Positions 47,201 through 60,900 of a stretch of DNA of 64,000 nt are shown here, piece by piece. Position 1 is the first letter of the stretch. Each line of letters starts with the position of its first letter. The translations under genes and the position numbers were made by a program. Source of the DNA: Phallus indusiatus (Eukaryota > Basidiomycota > Agaricomycetes > Phallales > Phallaceae); assembly GCA_027605045.1 (NCBI GenBank), contig JAQFWX010000078.1, positions 107,670 through 171,669 of the forward strand, given 5' to 3'. Under the pieces are notes generated by a model, which ran no database searches, had not been told where the DNA came from, and saw only the letters and a program-made list of their open reading frames with translations.

Positions 47201-47438
47201 GATGTCGCCTTATGCGGAAGACAAGGAATTGAAGTTTGATCCAGATTATGGCCCGACGAGGTCTGGTGGCGGTGGTGGTAGTAATGGTGGCGGGAGAGGT
47301 ACGAACGGGATGCACCAAAATGGTGGTGGTGGTGGTGGTCATGGCAGAAATGATGATGGTATGATCACACGAGGACGATCGCATCATCATAATGCGGGGC
47401 AAACTCAAGGGCAGGAGATGGACGGTTTAATTATGTAG
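44237..47438 (+). CDS. Crz1-like C2H2 zinc-finger transcription factor
   Basis: Large nuclear regulator of about 905 residues. Four exons: 44237-44948, 45032-46516, 46567-46746 and 47098-47438. The first 700 residues are Ser/Pro/Gly-rich and disordered. Three C2H2 fingers follow: CPVPGC with FTRSFNLKGHLRSH, CKWPGC with FARQHDCKRHEALH, then CTGCKKTFARMDALNRH continued across a long intron as LRSEGGAEC. The RQHDCKRH arrangement is typical of calcineurin-responsive Crz1 proteins. Candidate calcineurin docking motifs are present: PSIGVT (PxIxIT type, residue about 408) and two LSVP (LxVP type, residues about 520 and 634). The motif SLHNSPL occurs three times (45163, 45259, 45346). The Gly-rich tail ends GQEMDGLIM. 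The Crz1 orthology is an inference. Confidence 0.9.
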
Positions 47439-48628
47439 TCAGGGTGCAGACGAAGGCCGGCTCCGGGGGGATATGACCTTGATTCCTATTCCTCATTCTT
47501 CTTCTCTCCTATACTTTTCGAAACAACAATTTGGTCTTGGTCTATTTCTAGGTGGTGGTTTGTTCATTACCCACTTACTGCTATCCCCGTCATTGCCGTA
47601 TATCCTCTCCGACTCGGAACCCGAACTCCAGCAACAACTACGACAAAACAGGCTGGCCTTCGTACCCTGACGAATCATCCAACGTAACGCACGTAACGAC
47701 TAGGGCTCTTACAACACTTTGCCTTTCTAACGAATGATGCCAGTCGTATGCACCAACACGACACGAACTTCATATACATACATTGGTGCACCCCATCCCT
47801 TATTTACCGCCACCATCAATTACCCTCCGATTCTATCTATCTATCCCTGCCTACACCAACGGTCATCACACCCGTGATTGATATATCTAAACCATAACCT
47901 ACATAGCCCTTGCCCGCTCGCCTCTCCACGCCTTGTTCTCATGGAGCACCTCTCGGGCTTCTCGCTTTGCTCGCCCTTCTCGCTTCAAACCAACACCAGC
48001 CCACATACTTCTCATAACCTCCTCAACCCATTATAATACATAGTGATCCCCCTTTAGACATCCGTCCGTCCGATCTCCGTGTACATCCCGTGCCCCTATT
48101 GTTTATATCCACCCATCCCTTTCCTATTATGTGCCGTTGCTCTGCCTCCGTCTCCATCTCCATTCCCATATCCGTGCCATCTCTACTGCTGCCCGGTTCT
48201 CGCACTCGCAGTTTACATTTCGAATCTGTACATATTCCTTCGGGATGAGACAGGTTCTCTCGCCCATTTATAGCTCTCGTCGTTTGTCTTCTGCTTTCTA
48301 ATCTTTTCCTTCGCTTGTGGTACCCTTTTCTCCCTCTCCTTCGGCCGTTTTACTCTCCCTTCCTTCCTTCCTTCCTCTGCTATCCGTTCTGCTTTATGGA
48401 GGCCTATCTTTATAATGGGTCGCATCTTGCGTTTATATTGGTATTAGTCGTCTTTATTCGACCTCTTCGGCTGTTTCTTTTTTTTTCACGCGCAACTGGA
48501 CAAAAGTATACTTGCGCGCGTGGCGATCTCCGGTCTCTTTATTATCGTTTTGTCTTATGTCTCAATTACATAGTAAATTCTGTTTACTTTTTCTTTTCTC
48601 CGTTCCAGAGTTTCCAAATGTTGTTTCT

Positions 48629-48646
48629 ATATATATATATATATAT
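48629..48646. repeat. (AT)9 microsatellite
   Basis: Uninterrupted AT dinucleotide run. Confidence 0.8.
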
Positions 48647-51600
48647 TATATAAATACGTATTTTTTGTCCCCCCGCGCTAGTACATACATATACATACAT
48701 CTCGAGTCTGCGGACTAAATATATACTCTATATACCTATCTCTTCTTTTTGATAAATAGGTTTGACTCTTTCGCACACTCTGTTTTGTTAATATATATAA
48801 AGGATTTCGTGTATCGGTTGTACAATTCTCCAGTTTATTGACGTGGATGGTAATGTGACTGGTAACTACCACACGGGTGAATCGGCCACCTGGAAGTATT
48901 CAATATTTCACTTGTACTTGTCCATCCCGCGCAAACTCACATATTCTCATCAACTCTCATTCGGACCGAGTTTATTTTTCCAATAATAGACTTGTCCATT
49001 CCTAATCTTTTCGATCTGATTTGTTTCAATTTCTTTTTTGAATGATGAGGTCTAATCTCGGCTCATTTTTTCCGAGTTGTTCCTCTACTTAATTGGCTCA
49101 AAAAAGAACAATCGTTATTATTTGGATCTTTTTTGTTCTTTCTTATTTTCGACTTGATTGAGTTTGCTGGTTTTCTGGCTTGCCCACATCCATTGCCAAT
49201 GGCTTGTAATGTACATGATAGCCTCCTGCGCGATCGCGTGAGAAATAATACATGGACACCGCTTTCCTGTGCACTCGTCCGCATGCACATTTGCCAGTTA
49301 CTGCGATAATATATCAATGACTCGGTACACGAGAATTCTGATTTGATTCCGGAAGAGCGGCGGATTTTAACTCGCGCTCAGGAATTTTGATAATATCACA
49401 CTTTATAAAAAGATGAGGTTAAGGATCGCTGTATCTTTTTAACTTATCCGATCCTCCAGCTTAAAACCTCCACTGATATACTCTGATATACCGCCTCTCC
49501 CACGTATGTTTGTGCTTTTTGATTGATTCAATTAAGGATTTTTGAGAGTCTGATTTCTAACAGATACTAACAGATCTTCGATGAGCGCACAATCTGTCAT
49601 AATACGCCATTTTGATTAAAATAAAAATGTTACAAAATAACTGACTGGCTAGGAATTAACATGAGATGACACAGCCTTCATAGGTTGATAATGATAGCGC
49701 CAGGAAATAATGACACAATGACGTGCCAGATTGATTGGGAAACGAATAGGATCCTGATTTCCTGTTGTTGGCCATGTTTCAGTGACTCAGTTGCTTGTTC
49801 TTAAACTATCTAGATGATTTAGCAACGTCGACGTCTGGTATCTCTATTCAAACGAGATAAGCCTGAGGCCTGTGGTTTTTACGCGCCAGTCATGATGATG
49901 ATTGATGATCAGTCACCAAATGAGGTAGAAAGCACGAAGTTTTGAATGGAATGGTCCGTTTTTGTCTTTAGTAAATGAAATTTATCAAAAGTTTCACGGA
50001 GCTTACAAAAATATAAAGAATAGTACAGACGAGAGAAGGTCCACAGTTGCAAAGCAACGTTGGGAAAAAATTGAGCAATGAAACACGTAGCAGACTGAGA
50101 GTAGTCTGAATTGAGTTTCCATATACACATATGTGTAATATGTGCCGCAAATTGCACTTCAGAACGAAGGCGGTACATCTTCAGGTTCCCGACTGCTTGC
50201 AACTCCTCGTGCGTCCTTCCTCTGGTCTGGTCGATTATCGAACTGTGCACAACAAATGAGAAGGCATAAGCGACTAATCTGGGACTGCGTCCGTGAAATC
50301 GACCTCCTTTCGACGAGAGTGTTACGGAGATGTATACGCCATTCCGAGTCGTCGGCGATTAAAGCACGTCCCCTTGCCTTTGGGCCAGACCATTGGCAGC
50401 CTTTTTACCCTCTATCACCATAAAGGTTGAAAGAGAGTTAGCTCTATACAAATCGATAGCGCAGCCGATTTGCAGCAACGAAAAAAAAACGTCGCGTGGA
50501 CGTCGATAGAGTTTCCTGAGCTCATAAAACCCAGAGCGAAGCAATCGAGATCCCGATAAGATATAAGAAACGTCTTCGTCCGATCTCCGCGATGTTTTCC
50601 CAAAACAATATGTTAGCTCGTAATCATCCTCATTCCATGAACTGAAAGTCAACGGATGGCTTTTTGAAAGCGAAAACTAGCCGTTGCGTCATTTCTGGTG
50701 CATCGCTTGATTAAATTGTTATCAGATCCAGCGAGGATCGGTCTACCAAAGGGAGATTATAATACTCAGACCTTACCCACTCGTTATGATAGATGAACAT
50801 ATAACACGTCATCCTTGTGCTGAACGAGTGTTGCGGCCTTCAATCTGCTACGTGCTGGTGTAAAGGAGAGAAACTAGACGCCCGGGGGCGGAACTATTTA
50901 AACTGTCTCACTATCGGTGAAACTTCGGGTGCAGGTTAAAGAGGTGGCGGCACTTGGCGATAATAAACAGACTCAACACTTTCACGAGATTCAAGAGAAA
51001 AAGAAATATAAAGGCGGTTTTTTTGAAATCAAGATCCACGAAGTGGAAGGTTCAGACAGCGTTTTCAATTCTCCAAACTTCCATTTTCGAATTCTTGTTC
51101 GTTGCTTCTGGTCTCCAGAGAAATTATTCATTAATTCAGCTGTATATGAACCAAAACGATATCTTACATTCAAATAATACATGTAGTCTTATTCATGCAC
51201 ATAACTATCAATTTCCGATCAGAAGCTTTTCAGATGTTTCATTCAGAAAACATTGACGATATCTTTTGTGAATTTAAACTTTAACTTCACAAAGTTTGGG
51301 CTATGCACATATGTATGTTACTTTGACCCTTCATGACCAGCCAATTTCTTACCTCTTTCATGGTTACTTCGACCACTCCCAGGCGCTCCGGAAGTTCAAC
51401 TTGCTCAACGACAGCTTGGTACTATGCAGCGATGCTTCATTATCTCGCCAATAAAATTGACTCACGCACGAAACATCAAAGCCCCCATGAACATACGACT
51501 GATCCATGTCAAATGGAGGGCGAGAATCCAGTAACACAGCGGCAGCTATAAATGACGTCGACGACTCGACCCACCGGAGACGATAATTGCACCCGAAAGT

Positions 51601-54390
51601 GTTCACTTGATTGCTGATCGGGTCGCGATGCACAAAATACTCACCGATAGTCACCTGTGTTACTATTTATCGCAACCCCGCCCACTTATAGATTGTTTAT
51701 ATTGACCTGTCTGACCTTCGCCGTTGTGCAGGTTCCTTTCAAAACGGGCTTCTTGCATTTCGTACCTAGGTCGAACCGTGAGCTTTCTTCCCTGCATTGG
51801 CTGAGCGGGAATCAGGATCGTCCAAGATCGTTTACCATCTGCGTCTTCTACACCTGCTCCACGATATCAGTGTCGGTTGTATTTTGCGTCATACCGCGAT
51901 CGATTTAGTCCGATTTCATGATCAAGTAGGGACAGCGTGACCATGCTGTCCTTTTCTGAGTCCAGGGTCGAAAACATACAAAGAGGAAACTTGACCTGCC
52001 ATGGTATGAACATGCAGTGGTGCATACTAGTAAAGGCACAGATGCATCTTGCCATAGATACAGCATCATATATCCTTAATGGGCTAAAGAGTTTGAGTGT
52101 CATGTCATGGCCATCATTGTTATGTGGTCGCAAATTGCCGCGACCAATGTTCGGCAGACCATTATCCAACGGTTTCCTTCCAATTAGGAGAGAGAAGCAC
52201 ATATATAGAATTTGAGCATTGTAGGAAATGAGAAATCTACTAGCAGTGTTGTAGCCTGACCGCATATATATGCGAATCATCGTCGCGATGGCGCCTAGTA
52301 CGTTTTTTGACGACGCAGCATCAGACAAAAACTGGGTTCAAGTCTAGAAGTCGGAATAAATAGAAAAGAAGAAGCCACTGAAGCAAGAAGATCCCGCGCG
52401 TGGAAGCACTCACGTTCAATTGCAAAGGCGGCTCGTCGGACTCGGAGAACAATTTTTTGGGGAAACTTGAAAGCGAGATAAAAAAAAGAAGCTGAGAAGA
52501 AGGAATAGCCTGTCCAGACTTTCTTTGTCGAATTTCGGCTGACACCTGAACAATAGGGGGAGCGAGGGCTAGCGAGGGAGGGAGGGAGGAAGGAAGGTTC
52601 TTGATTTTGCAATTGATAACGAGTATCAATTTCGCTTGCTCAGATCAGGCCAGCATCGCGGCGTTGTTATGAAAGGGGGAATTTCCGCCGTCGAGTATTA
52701 TTATATCTCCAAGGTTACATAACAAAAGGAATCCATTGAATTTCTTCCGTTCCAATTTCATTTATGTATCGTGTGTGTTGTGAGCATATGTATATATGTA
52801 TGCGCTTAGAGAGTGCCAGGTCACTCATCCATCCAACCGGCTTGTCGCCGTTCGCTGTTTACCGTGATGTGAGACGTGCAGGACCAGATGAAGCTTTTGT
52901 TTCTTTTTCTTCTATTGAACAGTTCTTAAAGTTGTCTTGGCACATGACTTTCAAAGCAGAACACCGGCTTCATGAATTCTCGACAGAGGCTTCTCTTCTC
53001 GTTTCTTCTTGCGGGGGGCTTCAGGCTGAAGGTTTCCAAATCAAATGTGGCAAAAAAACATAAGAAAAAACGTCCGGACGAGCGGACGGCGCAGTTCTAT
53101 AGAATTGAACTCCACCTTGATAGAACAAAATGTCCTATTATACTTCGAGATAAAAAAAAAACCCGTTTGTTGGAAGTAATAATCCAGTTGGCTCGTTACA
53201 TGCGTTTAAAATATCCGTTAATATCATCAAAACGTACACCACCACTCGGTACATGTCACAGTAACCACACACACCGTTTATAGAGATTCATGCTGCAGCA
53301 AACCAATCATAATATCATTATTAAACTACAATGCCCCCCAATTTCCGTGGCGGAATGGATACAGGAGGAGAGCCATGGCTCAGGCTAGCCTAAAGCCAGA
53401 CAACACCCTCACTTTGAATCACTCAAAACTCGTTTGTCCTGCGTTCTATTCATTCATAAAGTAATAATAATATCATAACAGACTCCTCCAGAGACAGTGC
53501 AGACCACACACCGTCGGCACTTTCATGAGAAGCTTCGAAAATTCTTTATAAAGCTCTCGTTTTGCCCCTCCTTTTCTGAGTCACCGAATTTCAATTATAA
53601 TTATAAAGTTAGATAAAATGAAATGAAATGAAAGGAGGAGTTCCTAATATGCAAGCCCGTTATGTATGCATCATGGCGCATGTGTTTTTCTTCTGGCTTC
53701 TGGGTCTTGTATTGGTGCCAATGGCTATAGGCTAGTACATAGGCTACTAAGGCAGTAAAAAGCGCCTTCAGAATACCTGTTTTGTTCTTTTGGAATTTTT
53801 CCGTCCTAAGTCGACTTGGTGAGACTCGGTGATCATAGGTTTGGTATGGTATTGGTCAAAGGGTCTAACATTATATATAAATGCTTACGGAACGGGATCA
53901 GCGAACCAAGACTTTATTCATTAGGTAGTACGGGAACGGTTTTTTTGCTCCTATCTCTATATCCAATACTTTCACGCAAGTCCCAATTGGGGTCTTGTCA
54001 GGTGCTTCCCCCTACCCAATCCCGGTGGTAGTCTGGAAGTGAAAAACCGCCGGTTTCAAAGTCCCCAGAAAACCCGACTGCCTGTGACCCAACTTGATCA
54101 GGATAAATCGCGATCTGAAACATGCAACAACACAAGAGTGAGGTAATACACTTGGAGAACTTGGAGAGAAAAATGACCAGAGTGTTACCACATGCTACAC
54201 GTTCGTTGGATTTCAAAACCCCAAGAAAATTATAATTTAAATAAGTAAGGGAGGACGAACGAGAAAAACAAGAAAAACATGCATGCATGAAGCCTTCTTT
54301 TCGCTTACACGTCGTGTGGTTCTATTTCCGAGCTTTTTTTAATGTGAATTAAAACGAGAGAGAACTCTGGGATTTCCGAAACGCTGTGGT

Positions 54391-54414
54391 TACATACATA
54401 CATACATACATACA
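54391..54414. repeat. (TACA)6 microsatellite
   Basis: Six perfect TACA units, with related TATGTATG words nearby at about 54,533, 55,492 and 56,186. Confidence 0.85.
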
Positions 54415-57400
54415 TATGTAGTACATCATGATGAGTACGCACCCGAATTTATTATGACATTAAATTACTGCGCACGGGAGTTTGTGTGCATGCGCGTCAC
54501 GGTACATATGTACGTTTCAAGTTCAGTTCAGATATGTATGTATGCGGTGTGCGCGTGAGAGAGAGTCTAAAGAATTGGGAGAGGTCAGAAATTAAAAAAA
54601 GGCCTTGTGCTTCCCGTGGTCCGTGGTCCGCGGTCCGTGTGTATGCATGCCAAAAGCGCCGTGGTTTGAATGTGGGTATTGACAGGTACGAAACATTTGG
54701 TATACAATACCAATACCATACCATTCTGTATGTCGAAAAGAATGGGTTTCTTGATAGTGGATGGGTTCTTGAAAAGAATCTAGACGTTTCTGTTTTTCTA
54801 CAGCCTTTTTGATTGCCGGTGAATGCAACTTGGTTTTTCTTCTTCCCCTGAGTACGGACCTTGCTGACAGCAGGCAATTTTTGCTTCAAATGGAAGGACA
54901 CAGTAACTGAATTAGGGAGGAAGGTGATTGATAGTGGTTCGTGGAAAGAATACTACAATATAAAAGACGGCTTTTTCTCGCTCAATTGAGTTTCTCGTGC
55001 CAAATTGCAAATTGAGTTATGATGACTGTACATACATTTGCTATCTAGCCATGGCCCACGATGCAGCTTTGTGGCATTGGGAGAACGAAACATTTTAAGA
55101 TATAATTGAAACCTGCCGGCGCCACGAGGATCGCGGAGTGTGTTTGCATGCATGCGGGTTGTAATATCATATCTGTCACGGCAAAGCAGGCTTGATCAAG
55201 TTGAAGTAAAGTTTATCTAGAACCCTTTGAGGAAAAAAAACTGTTTTTCTTTCTCAAAAGCCGGGAGATAAGAGAGAAAATGTCAGACCTGTCAGCGGTT
55301 CAGTCAGTCCCGAAGGTGCGAAGTTGAGCCCAGTCTCGACAATCTTTTCGTTGTGCTATAATTTTACTTACAACCTCCGTGATGAATGGCGTGATTTTCA
55401 ATAGCGAGTACAAATGCCGAACTTCTATAACAGAATAAAAATGACGTAACTTTTAATCTTCTGTCCGCTCGGTTAAATGATTTAATGATTATGTATGTAT
55501 GTATGCTTCATGGAATAGAATAGAAAAATGAACATCTATCTGGAAATTATTGCATAAATTTTTAACCGCTCTTGCACAGTCCTGGTATGTACTAGTGTGA
55601 AATCACATTTATTAGCCTTGTTTCCCCCCAACGCCATTCGATCAGTGCATTAATTGCCGTTCTCGCGCGCGTTTCCTAGCCTTTTCTTTCATATTTGTTA
55701 TGTAGTAGTAGTGGGATTGGACAGATTCGGAGTATACCGGGGGACTGAAAGAAATACGCACGCACTTTATTTGGCACGATCCGTAATTTCTTGTTCAGCC
55801 ACTTTTTCAATGTTCGATACCTTAGTTATACGGGAAAAAAGTGATATGAGATACTTGTAATAACGAATCTTGACGGGGAGCAGGGTCCTGACTTGGAAGG
55901 TATCCGGCGGCAACGGCGAGCGTATACATTCTTCCCATCGTCGCTGTGTATATACTTGCTATCGAGATTGCTATGTACTACCCCCGCTTCCGAGACGAGA
56001 TTTACCAAATTGACCTTTCGCCCGCGATTTAAACGAGCTAAAAATCGCACCTTAAAAAAAAAAGGCGGCGTGTCCGATCGAACGTCACTCTGGGGTATAT
56101 CGGTCAGGGACTAGCAGCGACAAAGGTATGATGGCAATTCTTGGCTCGTATAATAATCATCGTAAATGTGTAATGTGGCTTCAATGTGTGTATGTATGGT
56201 GATGAGTTCTGATTCGACAATACCGCTGTAAGAATTAAAAAAAAAAAGGTACCTTGCCCCCGTAATTCAATAACGAGAATAGTTTCTGGTAATGATTTTC
56301 AAACAGATCGTGCAGGAAAAAACACCAAGAATACAAGGATGAGACTGACGATTAAAAGCGAAATTTGGCAAAGCAAAGGGATGTGACGAATGTAATTGAT
56401 TAGAGGTGATCACGACGATGATGCATGCAGGATTGATCAGATCGATTATCAGGCTAAACCATATATGGCACAATAGGAAAAAAAGGGATCTGGCTTTTAC
56501 TTGTGCAGCGAATCTGCTATATAATGATGTATTTTAAATTCAGACCCACATACACATACAAACTGGGTTAGTACTCACATCAATCGGGCACGAATCGCGG
56601 CCATGCACATATCGATGTCGAGATCTGTATGTGCGAGTTATGTAAGTGCTACCAGATATTGTGTCACCTTGTAAAAGTAAGTACCACGGAGGATGAAATG
56701 ACACACAGCCCACCGCACCGTTACGGGACATCCCCTAGCCTGAGGGGGACGAGAACACCTTCATTTTAAAAATATTTCCTTTCGATTCGGAAAGAAGAAA
56801 AGGAACACGCAATTTATTTTATTTTCTAACGCCACTTGCTATTTCTTTTTCTTTTTCCTTTTTTTTTTGTTTTTTTTTTGAAGATCCGGGATATTGCATC
56901 AAAAAAAGGAAAAACGGAGCAGGTTTTCTTCCTATTAGAGGGGGCTGGTAGGGCGGGTGAGAATAAAGAGAACACGCAGTAAATTGTCCGTCGCCACGCC
57001 ACATGTTTCGGGAAACCCAAGCTCAATCACCCATCTCCATCATGGCAAAATGCAAAACTTGGCGTGTTTTGCGTTGTCCAGACTGAGAAGAGAAGGTGCC
57101 TTGTCATGTGACTGTGTGACATGCCGCATGCCACTTGTCACGCCCCTTTCTTTCTGTCTGGAGTGAAATGACAAGTAGAGAGATGAATTACAAGTAATGT
57201 TAGAGAGAAAAGAAAAAGAAAATAAGAGAAAAGTGAGATGTCAGAGTTGAATGAAAATTAAATTCCTTGACAGCAGCGCCCATATTTCATAGTAGTCTCA
57301 ATAATATAATTTTACTTGTATTGCAATTATTAGTCATCCGTGGGAACCAAGGCACCATCCTGTCGGGTAAATATTTGGCTCCGCGCACTCAATTTCGCTA

Positions 57401-57678
57401 ATCTCGCCTCCTCCATTAGCTAAGACAAGAGACAGTACTTTAGAACCTTTTCTTGCTTCGTCGTCCTCTTTTTCCCTCCTGCCCTCTCATCGTCGTCTTG
57501 GGGAATCAAGCATACCTCACAAAGGTTTTTTACTCCCGACAACGACACCGACAGCGACCGTGCATCTATTTCGGTGCGACAAAATTAGCTTGGTGGCTCC
57601 TAAAAGTCAACTGCACGCTTTTTTTATCCTCCCTTCGCACTCCCATTCGGCCTCGTTGGTTTTTTCCTCCTTCTCATC

Positions 57679-57687
57679 TATATAAGT
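57679..57687 (+). promoter_or_regulatory. TATA-like box of the GATA-factor gene
   Basis: CTATATAAG lies 227 bases upstream of the ATG at 57914. I see no ATG between them, so the main start would be the first start codon of a transcript beginning just after this box. Confidence 0.5.
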
Positions 57688-57913
57688 TCACAATCACAGT
57701 GCGGTATTTCATCCCTACGCTCTAAAAAGTCTTCATTCACGCTTTTTTTTCTTTTGTCGTCCAGAACCGAATTGGCTGATTGGCCCTTTCCCCCAGAGCT
57801 TTCCAGCTTTCAGCTCTTCTTCATTTGCATTTTTCGAGCCCCAATCACTCGCAAAGCCAAGAGTCGACAACAAAAGAAAGTCCCTGCGGACGAATTAAAA
57901 AGGACACATCGAA

Positions 57914-60900
57914 ATGGCCCATAACTATTCTACTCCAGACCCTCTTCGCCTGCCCAGCATACGGAGTCTCGAGATTGGCGTATACTCTGCGAGCAATACG
58001 AACAATAATAGTAATGGCAACACACCCGTAGACTACGTTCAGCAACAACAACAGCAGCAACAGCAACAACAGCAACAGTATCTGCGTTATTCAGAGGAGT
58101 ACTATTCACACAACAACAGTAGAGAGATGGGTTACTACGGGCATGGTGCGTCTCATATATACAACCCAAATCCTACACCGCTTCGTATCTCATCGACTTT
58201 CTTTTCTTTCTAAAGATCCATCTAACACCCAAACTGCCGCGACAACTACCACCACCTCGACTCTGACCAGTGGCCCGTCAATTTCCCAAGCGCATTCTCA
58301 TAATAATAATAATAATAGCGCCCCTTCAGCAGCCGGATCAGGGCCAAACGTCTCCCCGTATCGTCGACCGCGGACAATCTCATCGAATCTCAGTAATCAG
58401 ATTGACAACAATAATGCCAAGTATCGCGATCCGCATATTCATCACACTTCATCTTCCGCCGCATCCAACAACTCGGGGTCATCTTCTATCCATGGTGCAA
58501 ATTCAGGGTCTCTTGGCGCATCCGGTACTGCCGGAGGTGCCCCTGCGACTGCGACTGCAGCTCCTGCTAATGCTTCATCTCAAACAATTGGAAATCAGAA
58601 TCAAAGATCCTCTTCGTCTTCTTACCCACCTTCAACCACGTATCAGGGGCACTTGGCGTACCCTGATTACTATAGTCAGAGAAGTGGTGGTGGTGGTGGT
58701 GCAGGGGGCGGAAGCGGAGGAGCAGGCGGGGCGACGACCGTGAATACTACCACCACGACGGCGACTACTGCGACCAATCCCACAGGCTGGTACTATGCCA
58801 GTCACACAAGTCAAAATTCGCCTTCACACTCGGCGTCTCCTCCCGTTGTCGCGACGCAACAGAAACAATCACAGCCACAACAGCAACAACAACACCAATA
58901 CTCTCACGGAACTTCCCCGTTGCAATCACCTGTATCTGTACCATCACAGCAATCCCAACAACAGCAATATTACTCGCAGGCTGACAGTATGAGTCCGTAT
59001 TCTCAACAACAAGGCTCGATGCAATCACAGCGTACTACACCGCGTTCGCAACCCATGCATCCGCCAACGTCGTCATCGTCGTCGTCGCTTCATTCTTCAG
59101 GAGGTCTTTACACAGGCACAACAAACAGTGGTGCGACATCGCATCGGGGGCACGGTCATCATGTGACAGTTCCGTCGATCAATACTTCAAGTAGTAGCTT
59201 GGCAGGTGGGAACGGCAGCGCCTCAACTGCCGTGCCTGCTTCGTCTGCCGCACCTCCTTCGACCAATGGTAAGTCTCTTCAAGGGAATTTGAGTATATTT
59301 TTGTAAATTGACTTCGGTGTGTTTAAAAGCTTTAATTCAGAACCTTGAAGAAGACGCGAGTCGTGCAGCAGCCGAAGGAGCACATCTCGCAAAGGTAATG
59401 AAATATTATAATATAGTTCTATTTATCTGAATACTAAGAAACAAGTTCTATGCTTTTCTTTGCTCGCTTATACACCAGATCATCGAACACTGTCAAGCAA
59501 TTACCAAATTCGCAGACCACTACGCTTCTCAAAACACGAATTCTAATGCGACGCCTTCTCCCACGACAACCACAAGTTCCGGTATTGGCGGTTCAGCCAC
59601 AGCTGCCAATGGTGGTAGTAGTGGCGGTGGCGGCAATGGTAGTGGCGGTGGCGGCAATGGTAGTGGCGGTCCTACGTCCCCTGAATATACTGAGATGGCC
59701 ACACGTGCGGATATTGTGCTCAAGTTGGTTTATCAGTTGCGTAAAGAGGCCGGCGCTGCTTTTGGTATTACTGGGTTTTCGGGTTCGGGTGCCGCTGCTG
59801 CTGGACTTGGAGGTATGATTACGGATGAGTTGTATAAGAAAAAGAGAAGTTGGGATGACGATGATATGGGATTGAATGGTGAAGCCGATGTGAGTTTGGT
59901 TTGGCTTTTTTACTCCTATTTCCTTGTTTTTTTTTCTCTTTTTCTTTCTTTCCTTTTTTTTTCGTTTTCGTTTTCTTTTCTTTCTGGCTCGGAACCGAAT
60001 CGCTCTCTTCTTTTCGGAGCATCCTTACCTCCCCCCTCACGCCCGCGCACGGATCCACGAAACGGACGGACAATTTCGGCAAATCAGAAACGCAAAATTG
60101 TGGCACCCGAATCAGACAATACCATACCACCCATTCATCATTGGAAAATCATCATTTATCATCATCATCCTTCATCGTCACGCATAATAATAATCAAATT
60201 TCAAGATCTATTTTTAAGAAATATCTCCCGATTTTGCCAAATCGTGCCAAATCAAGTTCAGCTATCCATCTACTACAACAACACATACACCCCTTCAATA
60301 TCTCTCCCCTCATCTCATCTCATCTCATATCGGGCTCAATGGCCGTTTTTCATGTTCTATCTCCCCCGTATTCATGCGATGATACTCCGTGTAACGGGGA
60401 CGAGATGGAACCCTTCCCTCGACGACCTTCAATACACAAGGAGAACATTGCAAAGACGACGCGCGCGCTCACGCAACACACCACATTACACCACACGACA
60501 TCACACTCCCGTCCCGATTTTCCGATGTCCGGACTCGCATTTGCTCCTCAAAAAAATTTCTGTTTTTGCAAATTCCCAGATGCGACAATGCGAGATGCGG
60601 GGTTGGGCGATAAGCCGCAAAAGACTAGATGGGGTAAAGAAGCGGGCTTTCGATGGGATCGATCTCATGATACCAATGATAATGAATGATGGGTGATGGT
60701 GACTTCAGACCTCAGTTCTCTGTCTGTTTCTGCAGCGTCTCTCTCCGCCAGGTTTTCTCACGTGGTTTTTGTGATGATTGGTTGGTTGTGGGATGGTGCC
60801 GTCATTGGGTTGAAGTTTCTTTTAAGACCTTTCTTTTCCTTTCTCTTTTTTCTTTTTATTTCTTTTCTTTTCTTTTATTCTTTTTATTGGTGTTTCGTTC

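Larger units (their letters stand above)
47439..57678. other. ~10 kb gene-free interval between two transcription factors
   Basis: Begins with a long pyrimidine-rich 3' region of the zinc-finger gene (to about 48,600), then mostly AT-rich sequence. No frame on either strand has a family signature or a consistent exon chain. The best minus frame (50,359-50,652) is isolated. The interval contains an AT run, a TACA repeat, scattered TATGTATG words, a cluster of GCATGC hexamers at 54.3-57.1 kb and a GGGA/GGAA run near 52,570-52,600. It may hold distant regulatory sites or non-coding transcripts, but none can be shown. Confidence 0.5.

Noticed and set aside
50359..50652. 97-codon minus frame in the gene-free interval
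   Set aside because: It reads somewhat protein-like, but has no partner exon, no family and an overlapping plus frame of similar quality.
52321..52629. 102-codon minus frame near a GGGA-rich run
   Set aside because: Its low-complexity content derives from the purine run, and there is no start context or family.
59695..60696. 333-codon continuous ORF treated as a single gene end
   Set aside because: It reads through the GATA intron; the conserved basic region and zinc finger after 60944 show that the main product is spliced. Kept only as a possible retained-intron isoform.
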